A DNA stretch of 64,000 bases from Phytophthora quininea. Its lineage: Eukaryota; Oomycota; Peronosporomycetes; Peronosporales; Peronosporaceae. Made by a program: the position numbers and the translations under genes. Under the pieces are notes generated by a model that saw only the letters and a program-made list of their open reading frames with translations, had not been told where the DNA came from and did not search any database. The DNA lies in assembly GCA_011947345.1 (NCBI GenBank), contig JAAVTG010000618.1, positions 124,001 through 188,000 of the forward strand, read 5' to 3'. This document shows, in pieces, positions 33,001 through 41,624 of the stretch; the first letter of the stretch is position 1, and each line of letters begins with the position of its first letter.

Positions 33001-34545
33001 CCCATTTCGCGACAAATGGTTGGAGGCAATGGAGTTGGAGATGGAAGCTCATCAAATCAACGGCACCTGGAAACTTGTGGACAGACCAAAGGAGCCGTGC
33101 AATGTTTTGAAATCCACATGGGTGTTGAAGGCAAAGCTTAATGAGAAAGGGAAAGTTGATCGATATAAAGCAAGGCTGGCAGTGAAAGGATGTGGACAAC
33201 AGTACGGTGTGGACTATGTGGACACTTATTCACCGGTAGTGCGAATAGAAACGGTGCGCATGCTGTTGCTACTAGCATTTCTGTTGGACCTTGATTGCTA
33301 TCATGTTGATTTCGTTACTGCCTTCTTGAATGGCGAGCTGGACGGCGTTAAAATATACATGGAGCAACCTGATCACTTTCACGATGGAACGGACAGGATC
33401 TGTGAGTTGCTGAAGGGACTGTATGGCCTAAAGCAAGCTTCACGGTTGTGGTACCAAACACTACATAAACACCTGATTGATATTGGCTTCACGCAGTGCG
33501 ATTTTGACGTGGGTCTCTACCAACGGTGGAAGGATGGTCACGTGGTATACGTAACAGTGTACGTAGATGATCTTCTGGTCGCGAGCAAGTCGGAAGACAT
33601 CGAGGAGGTGATTGAAAAATTGAGTGCGAAGTTTGCGCTGAAAAACCTCGGGCGAGTGAAGCACATTTTGGCTATGGAAGTGAACTTTATTCCTGGCGAA
33701 GTGTTGACTATTTCACAAGCGGCATACATTGATCGAGTGTTAGAACGTTTTGGTATGAGCGACGCACGGCCGCTGGGTTCGCCACTGATGCAGAATGAGA
33801 AGCTACCTCCAAAAGAGACCGATCCTAACAAGATTAATGATCCAAACATACCGTTCAGAGAGCTGGTGGGAGTATTGCAATATTTGGTGGCATGCACACG
33901 GCCCGATTTGGCGAATGCAGTGCGGAGTATTTCGCGCTACGCGTCAGCTTACACAAAGAGAATTTTCAGTGCGCTAAGCGTTTGCTGCGCTACCTGCGTG
34001 GTACGCGAGACTACGGTCTAGTTTACAAGCGCGAGGGCGACGTGTTACCACTGCGAATCAATGCCTTCTGTGATGCTGACCATGCGAATTGTCCAGATAC
34101 GAGCTGGTCCAATACTGGTTACCTGTTGCAACTGAATGGCTGTTGCTTTATGTACAAGAGCAAACAGCAAGGAAAAGTGACCACGGCTACTTGCAGCTCC
34201 GAGTTGACCGCGGCAAGTAAGTGCGTCGAGGATCTGATCTGGGCGAGAAAACTACTGAAGGAAATTCGTGGTGAAGCTCCGCCATGTTCGACCTTGTTTA
34301 TTGATAATCAAAGCGCCATCAAGGTAATGACGGAACATGGAAATTATAAACAGATGAAGACGGCTGCCAAGAAAAGCCGTAAAATCGCTGAGTACGTGAA
34401 AAAGAACAAGATTCAAGTCCAGTATGTCTCGAGTGCGAGCAATACTGCGGACATTTTCACGAAAGCGTTGGGACCTCGTCGGTTCCAGAGTCTTCGCCAA
34501 GCGCTGAACGTTGAAGACGTGTCAGCGGCAATCCTGGTCCAGTAA
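30004..34545 (+). pseudogene. Copia Gag-Pol polyprotein, copy 2, frameshifted
   Basis: Same domain order as copy 1. It shares the two upstream frame changes (near 30845 and 32078), is continuous through integrase and reverse transcriptase where copy 1 breaks (KIYMEQPDHF, about 33350), and instead has a private one-base loss in an A run near 33955, before the RNase H domain. Each body is thus broken in a different place, and at positions private to each copy the other is intact. Coding differences from copy 1 include a Pro-to-His change at about 30647 and a Thr-to-Ala change at about 32292. Confidence 0.88.
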
Positions 34546-34559
34546 GATTAAGGTGGGAG

Positions 34560-34842
34560 TAGCAGGAAAGCTGCCCGAGAACGATAGTAATCACTCAGCT
34601 GGAGCCAGGTGCAAGGCGAGACAAGACGATCTACGTGCCGTTAGTTGGGACACGTATGATCAAAGGGGTTTTAGCTGTTGAAGTTGCCCGTGGCTGGTCG
34701 GCATGTCCAACGGAGTTTCCTCCTCGTGTACGACACGTTTGTGTGTGTAGACTCGCAGAGCACACGGTAGTGGGAGATAACAAATTCTTTCTTGGTTTTG
34801 CGGTGAACTTGAAAGTCACTCTCTCTGCGAGGCGTTCTTCTA
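34560..34842 (+). repeat. Copia LTR 3
   Basis: Same 283-bp sequence. Followed by ACTTC (34843-34847), the second half of the target duplication, and then the rest of the RxLR gene. Confidence 0.9.
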
Positions 34843-35246
34843 ACTTCGGAAGTTGAGACGAGCAAGTTCGTCGCTGTTCATGGGGACTCGGTGTGGACTC
34901 GTTCGCTGGAAGCTGCTATTGCTACTGAGAATGGGGACAAGCGGTTTCTGAGAACTGTGGACGACAACGTTGAAGACGAGGACGAAGACGGCGATGGCGA
35001 TGGCAGCGAAGAAGAGCGATGGACCTTGCCAGTGTGGCCAAGGCGGCCAGCCTTGTCGAAAAGTACAAGCCCATCGAGACAAATTTCTGGAGGAGACAAG
35101 CATTCTTTCGCTGGTGGCTGTTCAAGGACAAGAGGCCTTACCAAATTCGGGAAATGCTGGGGGTGCCCATCATAAATGGAGCAGACCACCCCTTGTACAA
35201 CGTTGCCGAGATGTACCGCAAGTTCTACTTCAGCGTGACAAGGTGA

Positions 35247-35521
35247 GCGAAGAGCCAGCTCCCATAACCATTGTTCGCCATGATGTTTGTTTGTAGACCT
35301 CAATCCACTTGAGTACCAGAAAACGTTTGTTTGATCCTAACTCATACCTTTGCAAGGTTTCTCTTTTGGTTCTGTATTTATTGTACCGCCAGCAGCGATA
35401 TTCCTGGCCAGTACAAATGATTCGTACCATTCAATGCTTCGCAGTTGTCGCCGCTTTCAGCAGACAAGCCCAGGATCCTGGTCTTCCTGGACAGGATATC
35501 CATAGGTTCCCAGGGTCAGCG
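35247..35521. other. 3' flank of the RxLR gene, unit 1
   Basis: Unique sequence between the effector stop and the hAT element. No further gene recognised. Identical in plan to 38740-39014. Confidence 0.5.
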
Positions 35522-36575
35522 CAGGCATCGGACAATATCCATTGTATATGGATTGTTGTCGAGACGCTCGACACAATCAATATTGGAACAATGTCAATTT
35601 CTTAGGAAAACAATTGCAATGCATCGATCTAATTGTGTATCTTCTCGTTGAAGTGTCTGTGCGGTCTTGTTCGACGAGTTGGCAGAGGCATAAATAACCA
35701 CGTCTGCGGTCTCGAGGTACGAGGAAGTGGGAGACACGAGCGAGGTTTTTGCTATACGACGGCGCGCTCCAGCTCACACTTTTGAATCCACACTGCCGTC
35801 GCTCAACCTCCACGACAGCCCCGCATCGAACTTCTCCGCTAACCACGCTACTATCGTAAGCAGCCTCGTCTCGAATCACTCCGCTCAAGCCTATTCCACC
35901 AACGATGTCGATCAGCTCGGCGTTTGCTCCTCAAGCCTCCAGAAGAAACCAGCACTATCCATCGGCTTTTGCGCTCCACAGGAGAGGAATCGATTAATTC
36001 TGGTAGCGCTTGTGTCTCCTCAGAGCCCAGCACCAAGCGCAAACACAGAAAATCTAAATCGACCCGCCCAGGCACTTCAAAGAAGAAGCGCACCAAAGCC
36101 TCTAGTGTTCGTTCACCAAGGTCTGCAAGTCCGAGTGGTGCACGGCGAAACGAGAGTAGTCGCGCCTACCATCAGACGCCGCAGATCACCTGGGGAAGTC
36201 AAAGCGTCTATCGAAGAGAGATCCAAGTCCAGAGAGGAAGACCGCTCAAAGTACATCGATTTGTCTTGGCTTCCTGCTACCTCCGTCGAGGTGGAACGAC
36301 TGTTCTCGGCAGTGAAGTGCATGCTTGGAGCATAATATATGCGGAAGCGAGTGAGTGCGAAGACGCTCGAGTCAATCCTCTCCTTAAGGATTAAGTAGGC
36401 AGAGAGGGTAGCATGAGAAGATAGCGAAGTAGAGCCGGAAGAGTACGAGTAGCTACGAGTAGAAGTTGCTAGCTGCCATTACGATCCTGGCAATATTGGA
36501 CGAGGTCGCCACAATCAATATTGTGGAGAACAATTTTCGCAATGTAACAATGCCAATGTTTTTTTCGATCCCTGG
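35522..36575 (+). mobile_element. Small hAT-family element, unit 1
   Basis: About 1.05 kb from CAGGCATCGG (35522) to CGATCCCTG(G). The ends are imperfect inverted repeats (CAGGcATCG versus CAGGgATCG). The flanks GGTCAGCG (35514-35521) and GATCAGCG (36576-36583) are a 7-of-8 match, as expected for a hAT 8-bp target duplication. The interior encodes a 202-codon frame (35727-36335) whose end reads LPATSVEVERLFSAVK, the start of the hAT dimerisation domain, but no BED finger or catalytic core. It is therefore a deletion derivative moved in trans. A palindromic block near the left end (CAATATCCAT...ATGGATTGTTG) is notable. Confidence 0.72.
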
Positions 36576-36763
36576 GATCAGCGTTTCTCGACCAAGAGGG
36601 TACATGCGGCCAACGAAAGGAACAAATGGAATAAACCCAAACATTCGGTAGAGTTTTGCGGATCAGCTCTCAAATGCTATTCGCACTTGTTTTCTGTTTG
36701 AAGTGCACATGCTTTTGCAACTTGGCGTTCGCGTGGCCCAATGGATACGGCGCTGCCCTCCTA
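36576..36763. other. End of unit 1 between the hAT element and the junction
   Basis: Contains a short frame starting with a leader-like stretch (MLFALVFCLKCTCFCNLAFA, about 36674) that runs across the unit junction. It is not credible as a gene because it crosses the duplication boundary and lacks a domain. Confidence 0.35.
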
Positions 36764-36924
36764 TTTGGGTTAGAATGCACGCTCGGACAACAATTGTTTG
36801 GGCGAGGAGCTAACCACCACCAGCGGTTCCCGGAGCCAAACCTCCATGACAAACCACGATTGCTTCGCACTGGTCTTTGATGGGAAAATTTACGTTTCTT
36901 ATCTGAGTGATAAAGGGCAGCTGG

Positions 36925-36995
36925 ACAGTCCCGTAAACTCCAAAACCATAGAGAGCAGAACGGCGCTCCATTCGGTTTGGTGTTTACGGGACTGT
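36925..36995. mobile_element. 71-bp foldback (MITE-like) element, unit 2
   Basis: Identical arrangement to 23460-23530: 14-bp perfect terminal inverted repeats around 43 bp. Confidence 0.7.
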
Positions 36996-37117
36996 AGAGA
37001 GAAAGAAAAGACAAACGATTTTCAAGGGGTTCGAACTCATGAGAATCCGGAAATTGAATTGATTAACTGTTTAGCGGCTTTCTCGTCTTAAGGTGATAAG
37101 CTATCTATCCGTGAGAG

Positions 37118-38122
37118 TTACGTTCGTGTCGTCCACAAGTGGTGCATGGGTTCCGGGATATTATTTTCAGGCGGATCAAAGCCAAGTTGTCGCAGCACGC
37201 GGACCACAGTAGCGCGGTTGCAATGAAGCTCATGTGCGTGTTGGTAGAGGAATTGGTAGTGCATCTTAAACGAGTTCAGCAGATTGAGAATATTTGGCCC
37301 TTCAGCTGTCGTTTCCTGGAAATGAATGTCGTTCCTGAGCCGCCATGTTGCGTGAAACACAATCGCTTTGTAGATCCTCCATAGAAGTATCAGTTCTTTG
37401 TGTTCACTTGTCCAGTTCCTACGGAGGTCTTGCAATCTTGGGAAGAGTAGCAACCTCCAGCTTAGATCGACGCAAAAGAACGTCGACCACCGGCTCCATA
37501 GTTCGCTCCACATTGGTTCTAATGACGGGCACATGAAAAACAGTGTTCTACCGTTTCGATATCCTGGCATTCCGGACGAACGCAGTTTTGGATGGTAGGA
37601 TTTAGTTCTCTGAGGAAGTATAGTCGTGAACCGACTGTGAGGTCTCCGAAGCACATTCGTACTATCACATCATGAATTACCGGCAGTAGATATCCACGTA
37701 GAGAAATCACCCTGGACAAGGTCTCATGAATCCTTTGTCGAGGACACCCCAGGTCTTCCATCGGGTGGTGTATCAACTCCGGAACTTGTTGGAGAATCAC
37801 CTTCCAATCTTACGATCGCAAATTTGGGAAGAATCGCGTAGATGGTTCTGTTGGGAGACAGCTGCTTAGCTTGATTCAAAATATCGGAATTCGTGTTTCT
37901 TACTTCCTGCGTTCCTCCTTCATCCGAATGCGGTAGTAAGCAATGAAGAGCGCTGAGGTGCTGACATGATGATACTGCTGCATTGTGAAAGGATCGCCTC
38001 GTCAAAGGAAGAATTGAAAGAACTGAGGGTAAACCTGAAACATGTTGCCAGTGATGCCAACTAGAACAGCAAATATAAACTTTTTTCTGTGCGATTGGCG
38101 AAAGGGTTGGCGGGTTTTTCAA
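37118..38122 (-). pseudogene. 5'-truncated LINE tail (unit 2)
   Basis: Counterpart of 23653-24660. Here one more A in the run near 37470 keeps the frame open from MLRRPHSRFTT through FFCVDLSWRLLLFPRLQDL to the end at 37118 (178 codons), joining parts that are separate in unit 1. It still lacks endonuclease and RT core, so it is a dead fragment. Confidence 0.7.
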
Positions 38123-38198
38123 ATCCTACCTCGTGCCTGCAAAGGTTTGGGGTGATGCTGTAGCATTCATTACATGTACCACAATGTCATTTTTATGC

Positions 38199-38206
38199 CT
38201 CATTTT
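38199..38206 (+). promoter_or_regulatory. Oomycete initiator (Inr) of the RxLR gene
   Basis: CTCATTTT matches YTCANTYY exactly, 60 nt before the ATG at 38266. The same element precedes the split copy in unit 1 (about 24733-24740). Confidence 0.5.
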
Positions 38207-38265
38207 GCAATCTACTCTCCACAGCTCAAGTCTCCAAGAACAAAAGCTCGCTCCTTCAAGCCGTC

Positions 38266-38739
38266 ATGCGTCTGGGCTACGTCGTTATGCTAGCTGCAGC
38301 CACTCTCTTGGCGAGAAGCGAGGGTGCTGCATTAACTTCGGAAGTTGAGACGAGCAAGTTCGTCGCTGTTCATGGGGACTCGGTGTGGACTCGTTCGCTG
38401 GAAGCTGCTATTGCTACTGAGAATGGGGACAAGCGGTTTCTGAGAACTGTGGACGACAACGTTGAAGACGAGGACGAAGACGGCGATGGCGATGGCAGCG
38501 AAGAAAGAGCGATGGACCTTGCCAGTGTGGCCAAGGCGGCCAGCCTTGTCGAAAAGTACAAGCCCATCGAGACAAATTTCTGGAGGAGACAAGCATTCTT
38601 TCGCTGGTGGCTGTTCAAGGACAAGAGGCCTTACCAAATTCGGGAAATGCTGGGGGTGCCCATCATAAATGGAGCAGACCACCCCTTGTACAACGTTGCC
38701 GAGATGTACCGCAAGTTCTACTTCAGCGTGACAAGGTGA
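38266..38739 (+). CDS. RxLR-EER effector with a WY-type domain, intact
   Basis: A 157-residue secreted effector of the oomycete RxLR class, predicted to be delivered into plant cells. Residues 1-22 are the signal peptide (MRLGYVVMLAAATLLARSEG...). RFLR is at 57-60, an Asp/Glu/Gly stretch at 63-77 leads to EER at 79-81. The C-terminal domain has a W-motif-like helix (FRWWLFKDKRPYQIREMLG, about 112-130) and a Y-motif-like helix (HPLYNVAEMYRKFYF, about 139-153). No intron. The paralogue in unit 1 is split by Copia and lacks one A before EER, so this is the only expressible copy in the window. Nearby LINE, hAT and Copia sequences fit the usual repeat-rich context of effectors. Target unknown. Confidence 0.88.
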   Translation: MRLGYVVMLAAATLLARSEGAALTSEVETSKFVAVHGDSVWTRSLEAAIATENGDKRFLRTVDDNVEDEDEDGDGDGSEERAMDLASVAKAASLVEKYKPIETNFWRRQAFFRWWLFKDKRPYQIREMLGVPIINGADHPLYNVAEMYRKFYFSVTR

Positions 38740-39014
38740 GCGAAGAGCCAGCTCCCATAACCATTGTTCGCCATGATGTTTGTTTGTAGACCTCAATCCA
38801 CTTGAGTACCAGAAAACGTTTGTTTGATCCTAACTCATACCTTTGCAAGGTTTCTCTTTTGGTTCTGTATTTATTGTACCGCCAGCAGCGATATTCCTGG
38901 CCAGTACAAATGATTCGTACCATTCAATGCTTCGCAGTTGTCGCCGCTTTCAGCAGACAAGCCCAGGATCCTGGTCTTCCTGGACAGGATATCCATAGGT
39001 TCCCAGGGTCAGCG

Positions 39015-40066
39015 CAGGCATCGGACAATATCCATTGTATATGGATTGTTGTCGAGACGCTCGACACAATCAATATTGGAACAATGTCAATTTCTTAGGA
39101 AAACAATTGCAATGCATCGATCTAATTGTGTATCTTCTCGTTGAAGTGTCTGTGCGGTCTTGTTCGACGAGTTGGCAGAGGCATAAATAACCACGTCTGC
39201 GGTCTCGAGGTTCGAGGAAGTGGAAGACACGAGCGAGGTTTTTGCTATACGACGGCGCGCTCCAGCTCACACTTTTGAATCCACACTGCCGTCGCTCAAC
39301 CTCCACGACAGCCCCGCATCGAACTTCTCCGCTAACCACGCTACTATCGTAAGCAGCCTCGTCTCGAATCACTCCGCTCAAGCCTATTCCACCAACGATG
39401 TCGATCAGCTCGGCGTTTGCTCCTCAAGCCTCCAGAAGAAACCAGCACTATCCATCGGCTTTTGCGCTCCACAGGAGAGGAATCGATTAATTCTGGTAGC
39501 GCTTGTGTCTCCTCAGAGCCCAGCACCAAGCGCAAACACAGAAAATCTAAATCGACCCGCCCAGGCACTTCAAAGAAGAAGCGCACCAAAGCCTCTAGTG
39601 TTCGTTCACCAAGGTCTGCAAGTCCGAGTGGTGCACGGCGAAACGAGAGTAGTCGCGCCTACCATCAGACGCCGCAGATCACCTGGGGAAGTCAAAGCGT
39701 CTATCGAAGAGAGATCCAAGTCCAGAGAGGAAGACCGCTCAAAGTACATCGATTTGTCTTGGCTTCCTGCTACCTCCGTCGAGGTGGAACGACTGTTCTC
39801 GGCAGTGAAGTGCATGCTTGGAGCATAATATATGCGGAAGCGAGTGAGTGCGAAGACGCTCGAGTCAATCCTCTCCTTAAGGATTAAGTAGGCAGAGAGG
39901 GTAGCATGAGAAGATAGCGAAGTAGAGCCGGAAGAGTACGAGTAGCTACGAGTAGAAGTTGCTAGCTGCCATTACGATCCTGGCAATATTGGACGAGGTC
40001 GCCACAATCAATATTGTGGAGAACAATTTTCGCAATGTAACAATGCCAATGTTTTTTCGATCCCTG
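39015..40066 (+). mobile_element. Small hAT-family element, unit 2
   Basis: Same element as in unit 1, with the same flanks because both units arose by duplication. The internal frame is at 39220-39828. It differs from unit 1 in a few bases and in a T run near the right end (6 versus 7). Confidence 0.72.
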
Positions 40067-40255
40067 GGATCAGCGTTTCTCGACCAAGAGGGTACATGCG
40101 GCCAACGAAAGGAACAAATGGAATAAACCCAAACATTCGGTAGAGTTTTGCGGATCAGCTCTCAAATGCTATTCGCACTTGTTTTCTGTTTGAAGTGCAC
40201 ATGCTTTTGCAACTTGGCGTTCGCGTGGCCCAATGGATACGGCGCTGCCCTCCTA

Positions 40256-40415
40256 TTTGGGTTAGAATGCACGCTCGGACAACAATTGTTTGGGCGAGGA
40301 GCTAACCACCACCAGCGGTTCCCGGAGCCAAACCTCCATGACAAACCACGATTGCTTCGCACTGGTCTTCAATGGGAAAATTTACGTTTCTTATCTGAGT
40401 GATAAAGGGCAGCTG
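40256..40415 (+). repeat. Truncated third tandem unit
   Basis: About 160 bp match the start of the unit, then similarity stops abruptly after CAGCTG, exactly where the 71-bp foldback element begins (one base later) in units 1 and 2. Confidence 0.85.
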
Positions 40416-40499
40416 ATATTGTACTGGTTTTCGATTCTAACAATAATAAATAAATACAATTCTATAATGACTTTATTATATTTATTTTTACGGAGCACT

Positions 40500-41446
40500 G
40501 ATTCAGCCGCACAATCCATCGCAGCTTGTACTGAACAAATCTTGTCCTCCACTACCCCATTGCGTGCCAATCTTCCAACCGATACAGCAGACAGCACTCC
40601 CTTCCAGACGCGGAACATATCCACAACACCGTGGAAAGTGTACCACGAAAGGACCTCGTTTTGGAAATTCGTCATGGGAGTGAATATACCCGCAGCCTAC
40701 CTGTTGGTGGGAAAGTCTGCGCCAGTGATGGCGCACGGTTCCCTGTCTTGTCGACACGTTCACTCCGTCGAGATAGACCTACTGCTCTTACTGATCCCAG
40801 TCGTACGTCAACAAGAGATGATACCAACATATCGGCTCCAAGTCACGCTTCACAACCTCCAGGTCGTCCAGAACGGAACATTTCAGATCCGTCGTCGAGA
40901 TCATCGCAAATGGCTGGAAACACAGAGACGAACTGCCGCTCAGCACTTTGTCCGACTGCCCTTCAAAGAGGACGCCATCCCACACGATCTCCTCCGAATC
41001 TGGCAGCAAGAAGAACCACGTGTCAAAGGTGAACGACTTGCGTTTCCACGTACGTGCAGAGGTCGAACTCGTGGTACTTCCAAACCGTAGGCGATGGAGC
41101 CCTCAAGTTCATCACCAACAGCATCGAAAATGACCGGTCCGGACTTGATCACTTTGCCATTGCGGTCCGAGCGGACAGCTTTGGGACCGAAGAGACCGTC
41201 TCTGCAAGTACTTTTGTTTCCATTTGATACCATCGATTCTGGAGCCGGTATATTCTTTGCCGTTCAGTCGCTGCCGCCACGGGAACACAGTCAAGAGGTA
41301 GTGCAACCACCAGCGACACGAGTGCGAGAGGTGGGAGGCATCGAGATCTGGTAGAATGCTGCAGACGACGCTGATCACACCTTCCGGAAGCAAGTTCACG
41401 CCGAGTTTGTTCGTGTCTTCATAAGTTTCTTTTTCTGGATTTGCAT
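40500..41446 (-). pseudogene. F-box plus LamG-jellyroll protein relic
   Basis: On the minus strand the fragment opens with LLPEGVISVVCSILPDLDASHLSHSCRWW, an F-box-like helix set. It continues in other frames with GPVIFDAVGDELEGSIAYGL, TFDTWFFLLPDSEEIVWDGV, and LEPICWYHLLLTYDWDQ, the strand that marks LamG/concanavalin-like jellyroll domains (usually RWYHLALTYD). It ends with WYTFHGVVDMFRVWKGVLS. F-box proteins recruit substrates to SCF ubiquitin ligases. At least three frame changes and no clear start: either a pseudogene or a gene hit by several missing bases. The 3' flank (40430-40500) is AT-rich. Confidence 0.5.
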
Positions 41447-41486
41447 TTCACGCTGTGTCTACTTGGGTCACGTCAGTGACGATTCT

Positions 41487-41532
41487 CATGAGTTCGAACC
41501 CCTTGAAAATCGATTGTCTTTTCTTTCTCTCT
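41487..41532 (-). repeat. Inverted copy of the foldback-flanking segment
   Basis: Reverse complement of about 23531-23577, next to the foldback element here as in units 1 and 2. Includes the conserved GTTCGAACTCATGAG stretch. Suggests the mobile unit is longer than the 71-bp foldback. Confidence 0.55.
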
Positions 41533-41624
41533 ACAGTCCCGTAAACACCAAACCGGGGGAAGTTGTGATCCGTGTTAATTAGACTTCTCGAAATGCGAAA
41601 TGTACATTCACCTAGAATACATGA

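Larger units (their letters stand above)
24874..34842 (+). mobile_element. Ty1/Copia array: LTR-body-LTR-body-LTR
   Basis: Three 283-bp LTRs, apparently identical (24874-25156, 29717-29999, 34560-34842), flank two internal regions, giving an exact period of 4843 bp. A single 5-bp target duplication (ACTTC) brackets the whole array, so one insertion was later expanded, most simply by unequal exchange between LTRs. LTRs begin TAG and end CTA instead of TG...CA. Polypurine tracts AAGGTGGGAG precede the second and third LTRs (29707-29716, 34550-34559). The two bodies differ at only a few sites (for example 25804/30647 and 27449/32292, and two A-run lengths), so the event is very recent. Confidence 0.92.
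24800..35246 (+). pseudogene. RxLR effector gene split by the Copia array (unit 1)
   Basis: Exon-like parts 24800-24873 and 34843-35246 are the two halves of the effector intact at 38266-38739. The split is after codon 25, just past the signal peptide. ACTTC is duplicated on both sides (24869-24873 and 34843-34847). This copy also has one A fewer in the acidic stretch before EER (about 35011-35014), so it is additionally out of frame relative to unit 2. No protein with a leader, RxLR and effector domain can be made from this copy. Confidence 0.88.
23299..36763 (+). repeat. Tandem unit 1 (about 3.49 kb plus a 9.97-kb Copia array)
   Basis: Starting at TTTGGGTTAG, this unit recurs almost base for base at 36764-40255 once the Copia insertion (24874-34842 plus a 5-bp target duplication) is removed: 13465 minus 9974 gives 3491 bp against 3492 bp for unit 2. 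Contents: foldback element, LINE 3' relic, RxLR gene, small hAT element. The two units differ at a handful of bases, several of them homopolymer lengths. Confidence 0.9.
36764..40255 (+). repeat. Tandem unit 2 (3492 bp, no Copia insertion)
   Basis: Second copy of the unit beginning TTTGGGTTAG, with foldback element, LINE relic, intact RxLR gene and small hAT. It serves as the empty-site reference for the Copia insertion in unit 1. Confidence 0.9.

Noticed and set aside
36656..36880. Small secreted protein with a leader-like start (copy at 40148-40402)
   Set aside because: The frame crosses the tandem-unit junction and its second half is the foldback flank; no domain or promoter.
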